Shown here: in pieces, positions 1 through 8,867 of the stretch
Position numbering within the stretch: position 1 is the stretch's first letter
How the letters are laid out: every line of letters starts with the position of its first letter
Position numbers and translations under genes: made by a program
The notes under the pieces: model-generated
Database searches by the model: none
Seen by the model: the letters and a program-made list of their open reading frames with translations, nothing else
Told to the model about the DNA's origin: nothing
Assembly: GCF_023074835.1 (NCBI RefSeq)
Contig: NZ_JALLGW010000002.1
Span: 62,001-126,000, forward strand
Direction: 5' to 3'
From: Halomarina salina
GTDB lineage: Archaea > Halobacteriota > Halobacteria > Halobacteriales > Haloarculaceae
DNA: 64,000 nucleotides

Positions 1-1
1 C

Positions 2-691
2 GTGCTCGTCGAGGGGTTGCCGGGCGTCGGTCACGTCGGCAAACTCGCCGCCGAACACATCCTCGAGGAGTTCGACGCGACGCTCGTCACCCGTCTCTAC
101 TCCGAACACTTCCCGCCGCAGGTGACCGTCGAGGACGGGCGGTCACAGCTCGCCAGCCTGGAGTTCCACGCGGTCCCCGAGACGAACATGCTCGTCCTCA
201 CGGGCGACCACCAGGCGCAGGACACCGTCGGCCACTACCGCCTCACCGACACCATCCTCGACGTCGCCGAGGAGCACGGCGTCGAACGCGCGTTCGCGCT
301 CGGCGGCGTCCCGACCGGCGAACTCATCGACGAGTACGACGTCATCGCGGCCGCCTCCGACGACGACCTGCTCGACGAACTCGACCCGCACGTCGAGTTC
401 CGCGAGGACGAACCCGCGGGCGGCATCGTCGGCGTCTCCGGCCTCCTGCTTGGCCTCGGCGAGCGCCGCGACCTGCCCGCCGCCTGCCTGATGGGCGAGA
501 CCTCTGGCTACCTCGTCGACCCGAAGAGCGCTCGGGCCGTGCTGGAGGTGCTCCAGACCATCATCGACTTCGACGTGGGCTACGACTCGCTCGAAGAGCG
601 CGCCGAGGAGATGGAGGAGGTCGTCAAGAAGATACAGGAGATGGAGGAGGGGCAGGCACCCAGCGACGACGACCTGCGGTACATCGGCTGA
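2..691 (+). CDS. PAC2-family protein (proteasome assembly chaperone-like), 5' end cut by window
   Basis: The visible 229 residues match the archaeal PAC2 (DUF75) family, cytoplasmic relatives of the eukaryotic proteasome assembly chaperones. Early VEGLPGVGHVGKLAAEHI is the family's glycine-rich N-terminal signature, and the middle carries the usual LALGGVPTGE-type loop (here FALGGVPTGE). The C-terminal 45 residues are acidic and probably coiled (EERAEEMEEVVKKIQEMEEG). The first in-frame GTG is at base 2, but family members have roughly 15-20 residues before the signature, so the true start almost certainly lies outside the window. The exact biochemical role of archaeal PAC2 proteins is not settled. 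Confidence 0.88.
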   Translation: MLVEGLPGVGHVGKLAAEHILEEFDATLVTRLYSEHFPPQVTVEDGRSQLASLEFHAVPETNMLVLTGDHQAQDTVGHYRLTDTILDVAEEHGVERAFALGGVPTGELIDEYDVIAAASDDDLLDELDPHVEFREDEPAGGIVGVSGLLLGLGERRDLPAACLMGETSGYLVDPKSARAVLEVLQTIIDFDVGYDSLEERAEEMEEVVKKIQEMEEGQAPSDDDLRYIG

Positions 692-760
692 GGCCGTTCC
701 TGCACCGGTCACACCGGCCGCTCCCGAGAGATTCTTCACCCCGGTCGCCCAAGGGACGGT

Positions 761-1387
761 GTGAACACGGTGCTGGTGGTGTTGCCGAACTGGCTGGTCC
801 TCGGCGTCCTCATCGGTGTCGGACTGAGCGCCATCGTTGCCGGGACGTTCGTCCTCGGGAGACACCTCTATCCCGACCCACCGATACGGTCGGGCGTGGG
901 CGAGGACACCGAGTCGCGTCGCCGCACCGAGATTCGTGAGTACCTCTCGCGCATCGACGAACCGTTCGCCGAGAGCCACTTCGTCGAGGGCCACACCGTC
1001 GACTTCTTCCTGCCGAAACGCGACGTCGCCATCACGTTCGACGCCAGAGCGTTCCTCGACATCGACGAGGCCCGCACCGGGCGGACGTACCCCATCCTCG
1101 TCGAACACGAACTGCCAGGTCGTGGACTGGCGGGTCGACTCCCGTTCGAGACGCCCACGGTGGACTTCGAGGACGACGTGGACGAACAGGCGACCGAGGG
1201 ACCGTTCACCGAACCGAACCCCGCGGCGTTCGCCCGACTCGGTCTGTCGGCGAACGCCAGCGAGGAGCAGGTCCGGCGGGCGTACCGACAGCGGGTGAAG
1301 ACGGCGCATCCGGACCAGGGCGGCGACCCCGAGGCGTTCAGACAGTTACAGGAGGCGTACGCCTCGGCCCGCGAACAGACCGCGTGA
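761..1387 (+). CDS. Membrane-anchored J-domain (DnaJ-like) protein
   Basis: A 208-residue protein with one hydrophobic N-terminal segment (about residues 5-31), a middle region of unknown fold, and a C-terminal J domain (about 150-205). The J domain holds the diagnostic HPD tripeptide in KTAHPDQGGD, which in the DnaJ family stimulates the ATPase of DnaK/Hsp70. The anchor suggests a membrane-tethered co-chaperone. GTG is the start. The stop overlaps the GTG of the next gene by four bases (GTGA), so the pair is probably translationally coupled. The substrate and the role of the middle region are unknown. Confidence 0.85.
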   Translation: MNTVLVVLPNWLVLGVLIGVGLSAIVAGTFVLGRHLYPDPPIRSGVGEDTESRRRTEIREYLSRIDEPFAESHFVEGHTVDFFLPKRDVAITFDARAFLDIDEARTGRTYPILVEHELPGRGLAGRLPFETPTVDFEDDVDEQATEGPFTEPNPAAFARLGLSANASEEQVRRAYRQRVKTAHPDQGGDPEAFRQLQEAYASAREQTA

Positions 1388-2082
1388 CGCTCGCGCCCCC
1401 CGCGTTCGCCGACCGCGCCGTCGCACTCGACGGGACGCTGGTCCTCGCGGACCTCCACCTCGGCAAGGACGCGCGAAGCAACGTCGAGTTCGCACTCGGC
1501 GAACGCGGGGACCTCGTCTCTCGACTGGAGACGCTCGTCGACCGGTTCGCGCCCGACGAGGTCGTGTTCGCGGGCGACGTCCTCCACTCGTTCTCGTCGG
1601 TCCCCGACGACGTCCCCGCCAGTCTCGACGCCCTCCACCGGGTCGTCGTCGAGGCGGGAGCAGAACTCGTCGTCACGCCGGGGAACCACGACACGATGCT
1701 CGACGCGGTGTGGAACGGCCCGGCCCCCGACGAGCATCGCCTCGACGACGGGACGGTCGTCTGCCACGGTCACGCGGCCCCCACTCTCGACGCGCCGCGG
1801 TACGTCGTCGGCCACGACCACCCGAAGATAACCATCGAGGGCGACGACTGGCCCTGCTACCTCCTCGGCGAGGGGGTGTACGACGGTGCGGACGTCCTCG
1901 TCCTCCCGGCGTTCACGCGACTCGCCAGCGGCGTCGCCGTCAACGGCCGCTACGGTCACGGCACGCTCGAACGCTCGCCGCTGGTGGCCGACGTCGACTC
2001 GTTCCGGCCGGTCGTCCGCGACGAGGGCGGCGACGAGACGCGGACGTTCCCGCCCCTCGGCGAGTTTCGGCGGTTGCTGTAG
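1384..2082 (+). CDS. Calcineurin-like metallophosphoesterase
   Basis: A 232-residue protein of the small archaeal phosphoesterase group. All metal-binding motifs are visible in order: ADLHLG (D23, H25), GDVLH (D65, H68), GNHD (residues 100-103), then CHGH near 129 and a later GHDH. This gives a two-metal phosphoesterase active site; the natural substrate (nucleotide, phosphodiester or phosphoprotein) cannot be read from sequence. No membrane segment or extra domain is seen. The GTG start overlaps the stop of the J-domain gene by four bases. Confidence 0.88.
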   Translation: MTLAPPAFADRAVALDGTLVLADLHLGKDARSNVEFALGERGDLVSRLETLVDRFAPDEVVFAGDVLHSFSSVPDDVPASLDALHRVVVEAGAELVVTPGNHDTMLDAVWNGPAPDEHRLDDGTVVCHGHAAPTLDAPRYVVGHDHPKITIEGDDWPCYLLGEGVYDGADVLVLPAFTRLASGVAVNGRYGHGTLERSPLVADVDSFRPVVRDEGGDETRTFPPLGEFRRLL

Positions 2083-2156
2083 TGGACCGGCGTCGGTCAG
2101 CAACGAACTGGTGACCAGAAGTCGGTCGAACGTGCCTGAGGATGCGCGCCGGGTCG

Positions 2157-2462
2157 TCACTCCACCGAGTCGGCTCTGACGAGCACCACGCCGTCGGGCG
2201 CGACCTCGACGGTACAGCCACAGAACTCGAACGAGACTGCGAGTCGGACGGTCGAATCTGCCCGCCGGACCTCGACGAGAGCGTCGAGTGCGTCGGCGTC
2301 GATTACGTCTCCCAACACCTGGGGGAGTTCCAGCGGGTCGCTGTCGATGGCCTCGGCCACTGCGTTTACGACGGCGACGCTACAGCGCTCCCCCTCGACT
2401 GGTTCGTAGCGGTGACCCCGATGGGCCAGCGACTCGGTTTTCGATTGCATGTTGACAGTCAC
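2157..2462 (-). CDS. HalOD1 output-domain protein
   Basis: A 101-residue acidic protein consisting almost wholly of the HalOD1 (halobacterial output domain 1) fold. Typical features are AVVNAVAEA, the DPLELPQVLGDVIDADALDALV stretch (residues about 41-62), and a final beta-rich VSFEFCGCTVEVAPDG. HalOD1 proteins are specific to haloarchaea and occur alone or attached to response regulators; their molecular function is not established. It converges with the upstream metallophosphoesterase. An internal ATG four codons in (MQSK) is an alternative start. The 226 bases to the next gene hold its promoter and nothing else recognised. Confidence 0.82.
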   Translation of the reverse strand: MTVNMQSKTESLAHRGHRYEPVEGERCSVAVVNAVAEAIDSDPLELPQVLGDVIDADALDALVEVRRADSTVRLAVSFEFCGCTVEVAPDGVVLVRADSVE

Positions 2463-2688
2463 CTACTTCTACCTGAGCGACCACACATTGGTTCCCGGAC
2501 ATATGAATGTTACCACGAAACACATTCATATTAGAAGCACATTCCGCGGCCAGACCTGGTTTCCTGACTCGGTCCGGTACCGGTACCGGGGCCGCGAGGC
2601 AGTCCGACAGGCCGCTCACGCGACGGCACCGGAGCGGTTCGTTCCGCCACCGCGGGAGAACACTCCGGACTGCATCGGACACCCGATT

Positions 2689-3957
2689 CTACTGGGTCTC
2701 CAGGTGACTCTCGACGGCGTCGACGGCGACGCGACCGCTGTCGAGTGCGCCGTTGAGCGACGACCACTGCGTGTAGTCTCCCGCGAGGACGACCGGACCG
2801 TCGGGTGCGTCGGCGTCCGGGAGCGACGCCCGGAACCCCGGTGGCTGGGCGAACTGCGCGAACTCGACCCGGTCGGTCCGGAGGAGGTCGAGTTCGGAGA
2901 ACCGACGCGAGGGGAACCACGAACCCAGTGCGTCGCGAACCTCGGTGGCGAGCGTCTCGTCGTCCTCGTCGGGGGTCCCCAGGAACGTCGCCGAGAGCAG
3001 TTGCTCGCCGTCGGGCGCGTACTCCGGGGCGACCGTGGACAGCGGAGCGACCTCGTTCGGACGCTCGTCGGCCGTGTTGAGTATCAGGCGCTTCCCCGTC
3101 TCCAGGTCGACGTGCCGCGGCAGCGAGAAGTACTGCGTGACACAGGAGCGCGGTTCGGTGGGCGTCCCGACGCCGGTCAACTCGGCGGTCGTCCGCGGGT
3201 CGGTCGCGACCACCGCCGCGTCCGCGCTCACGTCCCCGGCGTCGGTCGTGAGGCGGACGCCGTCGGTCGTCGTCTCCAGCGAGTCGACGGTGACGCCGGT
3301 CCTGACGGTCGCTCCCGCTGCGGTCGCGCGGTCGGCTAACTGGTCGCCGATAGCGCCCATCCCGTCGGCCGGGACGGCGATGTCGCCCTCCGCCAGCATC
3401 TTGAACGTGTACTCGAAGACGAGGCTCGACGACGACAGCGACCGGTCGAGGGTGATACCGCCGTAGAACGGTGCGGCGAAGTTCTCGACGTACCGCCGCG
3501 AGAATCCCCGGTCGGCGAGGTACGACTCGATGGACTGGTCGCGACCGTCGAGGATGGCGTCTGGGTCCCGGTCTGCGAGGTCACGCTGGAGTCTGAGCGT
3601 TCGGACCTTGTCACCCCAGCTCACCTCGCGGTTGAACAGCGTCTCCGAGATGGCCCCGAAGTCCCGGCGCGGGTCTGACAGCACCGACCGGTGGCCGGGA
3701 CGGGCGAGCACCGCGCCGGGGACGAACCGGCGCAACGAGAGCGCACGGAGGTCGAGTTCGCGCTGGACCGCCGGGTATTCAGTGAACAGCACCTGGAACC
3801 CGCGGTCGAAGGTGAACCCGTCCTCGTGGACCGTCCGGACCCGACCACCGACAGTCCGCTCACGCTCCAACAACTCGACGTCGTGACCGGACTCGGCGAG
3901 GCGGCGGGCCGCGACCAGTCCCGCCAGTCCACCGCCGACGACGGCTACCCGTGACAT
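2689..3957 (-). CDS. FAD-dependent amine-oxidase/phytoene-desaturase-like oxidoreductase
   Basis: A 422-residue flavoprotein. The start is placed at the ATG giving MSRVAVVGGGLAGLVAARRL, because this puts the Rossmann dinucleotide motif (GGGLAGL) at the N-terminus as in the family; the longer frame upstream would add about 110 low-complexity arginine-rich residues. An ERERTVGGRVRT motif follows, binding the FAD ribose and diphosphate, and a C-terminal LAGDYTQWSSLNGALDSGR completes the FAD site. This is the NAD(P)/FAD-dependent oxidase group that includes protoporphyrinogen oxidase and carotenoid desaturases. The substrate is unknown. It is divergent from the PLP enzyme 86 bp away. Confidence 0.87.
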   Translation of the reverse strand: MSRVAVVGGGLAGLVAARRLAESGHDVELLERERTVGGRVRTVHEDGFTFDRGFQVLFTEYPAVQRELDLRALSLRRFVPGAVLARPGHRSVLSDPRRDFGAISETLFNREVSWGDKVRTLRLQRDLADRDPDAILDGRDQSIESYLADRGFSRRYVENFAAPFYGGITLDRSLSSSSLVFEYTFKMLAEGDIAVPADGMGAIGDQLADRATAAGATVRTGVTVDSLETTTDGVRLTTDAGDVSADAAVVATDPRTTAELTGVGTPTEPRSCVTQYFSLPRHVDLETGKRLILNTADERPNEVAPLSTVAPEYAPDGEQLLSATFLGTPDEDDETLATEVRDALGSWFPSRRFSELDLLRTDRVEFAQFAQPPGFRASLPDADAPDGPVVLAGDYTQWSSLNGALDSGRVAVDAVESHLETQ

Positions 3958-4043
3958 ACACCGAGCCACTCGCGGCGGGGAGAAAAAGCCCACCACGGCG
4001 GCAGACGGACACGGCTTTGTCGCGTCCGACGAAACCGGTAGCC

Positions 4044-5216
4044 ATGGAGACGACTTCGGCGTTCGAGGGACTGGTCTGCCCGGAGACGGGCGAGCGGTTC
4101 GAGGCGACGACCAGCCACCATCCCGACGGGAAGCCGCTGGACGCGACGTACGACTACGAGTCGATACAGCTCTCGCGCGAACAGCTCGACTCCCGACCGG
4201 CAGGTCCGGCGAAGTACAACGACCTGCTCCCCTTCCCGGCCGAGCAACGGGCGTGGCTGGGCGAGGGGGCGACACCGCTCGTCGAGGCACCGCGACTCGC
4301 CGAGGAACTCGGTGTGGGACGGGTCTTCATCAAGGACGAGGGGCAGAACCCGACCGGCACGGTGAAAGACCGCGGACTGGCGATGGCCGTCGCGGCGGCC
4401 GCCCAGCACGACGCCGAGGACGTCGCGCTGGCGACCACGGGCGACGCCGGGCAGTCGATGGCGGCGTACGCCGCACGCGCCGGTCTCGCCAGTCACTCGT
4501 TCGTCCCCTCGCGGTCGACGTTCGTCAACAAGGCGATGATCAACGTCCACGGCGGCGACATGCGCGTCGTCGAGGGGCGGCTCCCCGACGCTCGCTCCGC
4601 GTTCGCGGAGACGCTCGCCGACGAGTCGTGGTACTCGCTGGCGGCGTTCGCGACGCCGTACCGTCACGAGGGGGCGAAGACGCTCGCCTACGAAGTGCTG
4701 GAGGGACTGGACTGGGAGGTCCCCGACGCGGTCTTCTACCCGCAGGAGGGGACCGACGGGCTGGTCGGGTTCCACAAAGGCGCTCGGGAGTTCCGGGACC
4801 TCGGCCTGGTCGACGAGGTGCCCCCGCTGTACGCCTGCGAGTCCAGCGGTTGTGCGCCCGTCACCGAGGCGTTCGAGGCCGGCGAGGCGACCCACGAACC
4901 GTGGGAGGTGCCGGACACCGTCTGCGGCGGACTGGAGGACCCCGACCCGCCCGGTGGTCGGTTGGTCCAGACGGCGCTCCGCGAGAGCGACGGCGGTGCG
5001 GTGGCGACCGACGACGACGACATCCTGTCCAGTGCGGCGACGGTAGCGAGCCACGAAGGAGTCGAGATGGGCGTCTCGGCGGCGGCAGCCGCGAGCGCCG
5101 CGTGGGCGCGGGCCGACGAGTTCGACGAGGACGCGACGCTGGTGCTGGTCAACACCTCTGCAGGAAGCAAGGACGCCGACCTGCTCCGCAGCCACCTGAT
5201 GGGTCAGGGCATCTGA
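4044..5216 (+). CDS. Threonine synthase-like PLP-dependent enzyme
   Basis: A 390-residue fold-type II PLP enzyme. The N-terminal CPETGERFE segment is the remnant zinc-ribbon-like lead-in seen in archaeal threonine synthases. NPTGTVKDRG carries the Schiff-base lysine (K108), TTGDAGQSMAAYAAR is the phosphate/amide-binding region, and CGGLEDPDPPGG and NTSAGSKDAD lie in the C-terminal half. The likely reaction is O-phosphohomoserine to threonine, though haloarchaea carry several paralogues and another beta-elimination activity is possible. The ATG at 4044 is preferred: an upstream in-frame ATG overlaps the divergent flavoprotein gene and adds unconserved residues. Confidence 0.82.
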   Translation: METTSAFEGLVCPETGERFEATTSHHPDGKPLDATYDYESIQLSREQLDSRPAGPAKYNDLLPFPAEQRAWLGEGATPLVEAPRLAEELGVGRVFIKDEGQNPTGTVKDRGLAMAVAAAAQHDAEDVALATTGDAGQSMAAYAARAGLASHSFVPSRSTFVNKAMINVHGGDMRVVEGRLPDARSAFAETLADESWYSLAAFATPYRHEGAKTLAYEVLEGLDWEVPDAVFYPQEGTDGLVGFHKGAREFRDLGLVDEVPPLYACESSGCAPVTEAFEAGEATHEPWEVPDTVCGGLEDPDPPGGRLVQTALRESDGGAVATDDDDILSSAATVASHEGVEMGVSAAAAASAAWARADEFDEDATLVLVNTSAGSKDADLLRSHLMGQGI

Positions 5217-5462
5217 GGACATCGAGGGTGAGCAGGCGACACTCAGTGCGGATCGGGGGATCCGGACACGAGCGGTGTGTCGCACGCCGCGAGATGTCGG
5301 TCGCGGGTCGAGGACGATGCCTCGCCGAAGCGCTCGTGACGGCGGTCAGCGCACGGCGACGGTGGACTCGTGCTGGTACTTGAACGCTCGGCGGACTGGG
5401 CCCCACGACGAACCGTCGCCTTCCGAACGCGTTTTTCCCGACGGGCGCGAGGTTCCGCGTAG

Positions 5463-6125
5463 ATGGCACTGCTCACGACAGCGCTCGCAGGCGGGGTGTT
5501 CGGCCTCGCGCTCGCCGCCCCGCCCGGCCCGATGAACGCCGTCATCGCCGAGGAGAGCGTCGTCAACGGCTGGTCGTCTGGGTTCCGGGCTGGACTCGGC
5601 GCGATGGTCGCGGACCTCGTGTTCATGGTCGGCGCGCTGCTGGGGGTGGTGAGCGTCGTCGAGCGCTACCCGACCGTCCACGCCGCGATGGTCGCCGTCG
5701 GCGGCGCGCTGATGCTCTACTTCGCGTACGGTGCCGCGACCGAGTTCCGGTCGGGCTTCCGGAGCGAGGGGACCGACGGCAAGGGGTTCAGGAAGGCGTT
5801 CGCGCTCGCCATCACGAACCCCTACCAGGTACTCTTCTGGTTGACCGTCGGCGTCGGCCTGCTCGAACCGGGGACGCTCGACGTGCTCGCGGAGGTGTCG
5901 GCGTCGCTGGCGGGACTGCTCGTCGTCGAGACGGGGAGTCCCGCGCTGCTCGTCGGGATGTTCGGCGGTATCGCGTGCTGGGTAACCGGCTTCCCGGCCG
6001 CGCTCGTGGCGGCCGAACGGCGCGTCGAGCGCCTGACGCCGGTCGTCGCGGCGCTCAGCGCACTCGTCCTCGCGGGGTTCGGCCTGTTCTTCCTCTACGA
6101 CGCGCTGACGACGCTGCTCGGGTGA
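5463..6125 (+). CDS. LysE/RhtB-family amino-acid exporter
   Basis: A 220-residue integral membrane protein with about six predicted helices. The N-terminal motif FGLALAAPPGPMNAVIAEES matches the LysE/RhtB signature (APPGPxN). NPYQVLFWLTVG in the middle corresponds to the conserved second-half loop with Asn-Pro. The family exports amino acids or small polar metabolites by proton exchange; the substrate is not evident. The 246 bases upstream hold only a T-rich segment just before the start and no gene. Confidence 0.87.
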   Translation: MALLTTALAGGVFGLALAAPPGPMNAVIAEESVVNGWSSGFRAGLGAMVADLVFMVGALLGVVSVVERYPTVHAAMVAVGGALMLYFAYGAATEFRSGFRSEGTDGKGFRKAFALAITNPYQVLFWLTVGVGLLEPGTLDVLAEVSASLAGLLVVETGSPALLVGMFGGIACWVTGFPAALVAAERRVERLTPVVAALSALVLAGFGLFFLYDALTTLLG

Positions 6126-6158
6126 GTCGTCGCCGAGCGGTGGGGCCGCTGGACCGAC

Positions 6159-6860
6159 TCAGCGCAGTTCGTCGAGCGGGTCCGCGGCCGTCTCCATCTC
6201 GGCGACTTCGCCCTCCAGCCACTCCTGAAACCAGCGGACGCGCTTGAGTCGCTGGTGGGCGATGCTCTCGGCGGTGTCGGACTCGATGCGCTCGACGGCG
6301 TCCTCGCCGCGTTCGAGGACGCGCGAGACCATCTCGCTGGCGTCCATGTGCGTCCGGGCCTCGTAGCCCATCCGCAGGAGCATCAGCGTCGTCCCGTTCG
6401 CGCCCACCTTGTCGAGCAGGTCGGCCTCGATGAGACACTGCGTCTCGAGCGAGAGGTCCGACAGCGGCCCCTGGTAGGAGTGGTCGACGATGGACTCACA
6501 CACCTCCTCGACGAAGGACTCGGGGTAGTCGCTGTGGCTCTGGAGGAACTCGCGGGCGACCCGCGCGCCCTCCTCGGCGTGGACGTCCTGGTCGGCCTCG
6601 AGTTTCGAGATGTCGTGGAACAGCGCCGCGACGCGGACGACGTCCACGTTCGCCCCCTCGCGTTCGGCGATGCCCGTCGCGAGGTCGACGACGTTGAGGA
6701 TGTGGTTGTACCGGTAGTCCGCGGAGTGCCACGGGTACCAGCGCATTCGGCCGCCGGTGTCCTCGCTCTGGACGCTCGCGGAGAGGTAGTCGTGGACGAA
6801 CGTCTTCATACGGTCGAACTCTTCGTCAGAGACGGGAGATTCGCGGATTTCGACCCCCAC
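6159..6860 (-). CDS. HD-domain metal-dependent phosphohydrolase
   Basis: A 233-residue cytoplasmic protein. An HD domain occupies about residues 50-170: an early histidine (YRYNHILNVV), the HD doublet in LFHDISKLEAD, further His/Asp residues (EESIVDHSYQG-like region) and a terminal Asp in EADLLDKVG. HD proteins are phosphohydrolases or phosphodiesterases acting on nucleotides or related molecules. No nucleotide-binding signature narrows the substrate. It converges with the LysE-type gene (33 bp apart) and is divergent from alaX. Confidence 0.85.
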   Translation of the reverse strand: MGVEIRESPVSDEEFDRMKTFVHDYLSASVQSEDTGGRMRWYPWHSADYRYNHILNVVDLATGIAEREGANVDVVRVAALFHDISKLEADQDVHAEEGARVAREFLQSHSDYPESFVEEVCESIVDHSYQGPLSDLSLETQCLIEADLLDKVGANGTTLMLLRMGYEARTHMDASEMVSRVLERGEDAVERIESDTAESIAHQRLKRVRWFQEWLEGEVAEMETAADPLDELR

Positions 6861-6966
6861 GCTACCACCTCCGGAGGGTGAACTCGTTCATATTGGGCGT
6901 AATTACAACAGTTCCGCTCTTGAGGCTTACGACAGCTAAAATACTCCGCAGGTCTGACGGTTCGCC

Positions 6967-7764
6967 GTGACGGACCAGCGCTATCTGACGGATTCGAACG
7001 CACGCCGATTCGAGGCGACCGTCGAGCGGACGCTCGACGACCGGGTCGTCCTCGACGCGACGCTGTTCTACCCCGAGGGCGGTGGGCAACCGTCAGACCA
7101 CGGGACGCTGACGTTCGCGGACGATGGCGACGACACCGACCGAGAGTGGCGCGTCGTCGATGTCCAGAAACGCGACACCGTCTACCACGAACTCGAACCG
7201 GTCGACGGTGGAGCGGACGTTCCACCCGAGGGCGCGAGGGTCGTCGGGGAACTGGACTGGGAGCGTCGCTGGGCGCACATGCGCTACCACACGGCCCAGC
7301 ACCTCCTCTCGGCGGTCCTCCTCGACGAGTTCGACGCCGAGACGGTCGGCAACCAGCTTTCGAGCGAGTACGCCCGCCTCGACGCGGCCTACGACCGGTT
7401 CACCGACGACGACCTCGACCGTATCGAGACGCGGCTGAACGATTTGGTCGACGACGCACGGCCCGTCACGTGGTACACGATGGACCGGGCGGAGGCCGAG
7501 GCCACCCTCGACCCCGAACGGACCCGCATCGATCTCCTCCCGTCGAGCATCACCGACCTGCGCATCGTCGAAGTCGCCGGGGCGCAGGGGTCCGAGGACG
7601 CGGAGGATAGCAGCGACAGCGACGACGGCGACGACGCACCGTTCGACCGGACTGCCTGTGCTGGCACACACGTCTCGAACACGCGTGACGTCGGGTCGGT
7701 ACACGTGACGGGGCGGACGACCCAGGGGAGCGGGAAGGAGCGCGTCACGTTCGAACTGGAGTGA
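6967..7764 (+). CDS. alaX: Alanyl-tRNA editing protein AlaX
   Basis: A 265-residue trans-editing hydrolase that removes serine or glycine from mischarged tRNA-Ala. The zinc site is complete: HTAQH gives H108 and H112, CAGTH gives C231 and H235. The N-terminal FYPEGGGQPSDHGTL is the beta-barrel signature shared with the AlaRS C-terminal region, so this is the medium-length AlaX-M-like type. A run of mostly Asp/Ser/Glu (residues about 209-225) is inserted just before the CxxxH motif, probably a surface adaptation to high salt. The start is GTG, chosen because the conserved region begins about 30 residues downstream. Confidence 0.9.
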   Translation: MTDQRYLTDSNARRFEATVERTLDDRVVLDATLFYPEGGGQPSDHGTLTFADDGDDTDREWRVVDVQKRDTVYHELEPVDGGADVPPEGARVVGELDWERRWAHMRYHTAQHLLSAVLLDEFDAETVGNQLSSEYARLDAAYDRFTDDDLDRIETRLNDLVDDARPVTWYTMDRAEAEATLDPERTRIDLLPSSITDLRIVEVAGAQGSEDAEDSSDSDDGDDAPFDRTACAGTHVSNTRDVGSVHVTGRTTQGSGKERVTFELE

Positions 7765-7874
7765 GTCTCACTCACGAGTGATACTCACGCCGAGAGCGCC
7801 GATTCTGACGGTCTCGCGAACGGACGGAGCCTTCTCGCGGGTACCTTTATCTGTCCCCCCCGAGTGGCGGGGGT

Positions 7875-8609
7875 ATGAAGATTCGTGGTGCGGAATCAGC
7901 CGACGCCGACGCGATACGGGAGGTAGCCCACCGCTCGATGGAGGCCTCGTACACGCTCAGTCCGCAGACCATCGAGGGGGCCGTCGCCCAGTGGTACGAC
8001 GACGAGAGCCTCGAGACGAAGCTCGACGACGAGGACCTCGTCGTGCTCGTCGCCGAGGACGACGACGGTGACGTCCTCGGCTTCAGCGAGGCCGCACTGG
8101 TCGAACAGGACGGCGACGGCGACCTGAACTGGCTCCACGTCGACCCGGACTACCGCGGGGACGGCTACGCCCGCCGCCTGTTCGAGGCGACGCGCGAGCG
8201 ACTCTCGGAGATGGGCGCGAGTCGGATGCGCGGACGCGTCCTCCGGGACAACACCGCCGGCAACGACTTCTACGAGCACCTCGGCTTCGTGAAGGTCGGC
8301 GGCGACAAGGTAGACATCGACGGCTCGGACTACGTCGAGAACATCTACGTCGAGGACGACCCCGAGGAGCTCGAACCCGTCACGACCGACGAGGGCCGGG
8401 AACTGTACATCGACCACAACGACTCCAGCCGGGCCACGCTCGCCCCGTTCCTCGCCGTCTACACCGACACGAACCGGAGCGACCGGTGGGGGTACTACTG
8501 CTCGAACTGCGAGAGCATGGACGTCGCCGTCGACACGATGGGCCGCATCGAGTGCAACGAGTGTGGCAACGTCAGCAAGGCGACGCGCTGGGACGCGGCG
8601 TACATGTAG
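7875..8609 (+). CDS. GNAT N-acetyltransferase fused to a C-terminal zinc ribbon
   Basis: A 244-residue protein. Residues 1-155 form a GNAT domain: LHVDPDYRGDGYARRLFEA is the acetyl-CoA-binding V/I-x-P-x-x-R-G-x-G motif, and NDFYEHLGFVKVGG is motif B. Residues 205-240 form a zinc ribbon (YYCSNCESM and IECNECGNVSK). The acceptor is unknown; the zinc ribbon suggests a nucleic-acid or ribosome-associated partner. A TATA-like TTTAT sits about 25-30 bases before the ATG, so the message is probably leaderless or nearly so. It is the last host gene before the left provirus end. Confidence 0.87.
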   Translation: MKIRGAESADADAIREVAHRSMEASYTLSPQTIEGAVAQWYDDESLETKLDDEDLVVLVAEDDDGDVLGFSEAALVEQDGDGDLNWLHVDPDYRGDGYARRLFEATRERLSEMGASRMRGRVLRDNTAGNDFYEHLGFVKVGGDKVDIDGSDYVENIYVEDDPEELEPVTTDEGRELYIDHNDSSRATLAPFLAVYTDTNRSDRWGYYCSNCESMDVAVDTMGRIECNECGNVSKATRWDAAYM

Positions 8610-8655
8610 GCCAGGTCGGTACGCACACTGCTTCTCGCAGCACTCTTCCTGCGGC

Positions 8656-8683
8656 ACGATGGTAGGTGGATTCGAACCACGCG
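8656..8683 (-). other. tRNA T-arm-like fragment next to attL
   Basis: On the minus strand this reads as a T arm: GTGG, the T-loop TTCGAAT, then CCAC, followed by a plausible acceptor 3' strand. No matching 5' half is nearby, so it is not a functional tRNA. The plus-strand GGATTCGAACC is also present in the tRNA-Gln at the other provirus end. It may be debris of an earlier integration at a tRNA 3' end or a chance match. The surrounding 8684-8800 is GC-rich with CTCCGCT/CGGCTCCGCCG-type inverted repeats. Confidence 0.35.
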
Positions 8684-8806
8684 AATTCGCTCCGCTCACG
8701 GCTCCGCCGTTCGCGCATTCCGAGGCGGCAGAGCCGCCTCGCTCCGCTCGTGCTCTGGGTGTCGAATCCGCGTTGTGACTGTCACTGCTCGCTATCGCTC
8801 GCAGGA

Positions 8807-8822
8807 TAGTCCCGGGCGGATT
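8807..8822. repeat. attL, 16-bp core
   Basis: TAGTCCCGGGCGGATT here is identical to 58261-58276. The flanking bases differ on both sides (A versus G before, ACGGG versus CGAAC after), so the repeat is exactly 16 bp. It lies 45 bp upstream of the integrase start codon, the usual place for an attachment site of an integrase carried at the element end. Confidence 0.9.
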
Positions 8823-8835
8823 ACGGGCAGAGTCT

Positions 8836-8845
8836 TGATAATCCC
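8836..8845 (+). promoter_or_regulatory. TATA-like box of the integrase gene
   Basis: TTGATAATCC lies about 25-32 bases before the integrase ATG at 8868, the spacing expected for a haloarchaeal TATA element driving a leaderless transcript. It is inside the provirus, so integrase transcription does not depend on host flanking DNA. Confidence 0.5.
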
Positions 8846-8867
8846 GACGGCCTACAATCTGTTCGTC

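Noticed and set aside
3945-5285. 446-codon minus-strand frame
   Set aside because: Antisense to the PLP enzyme with its catalytic motifs; shadow frame.
8684-8800. CRISPR-like short repeats (CTCCGCT/CGGCTCCGCCG)
   Set aside because: Irregular GC-rich inverted repeats without regular spacers.
8775-8867. Earlier integrase start at 8775
   Set aside because: Would translate through the attachment site and TATA-like box; the conserved protein begins at 8868.
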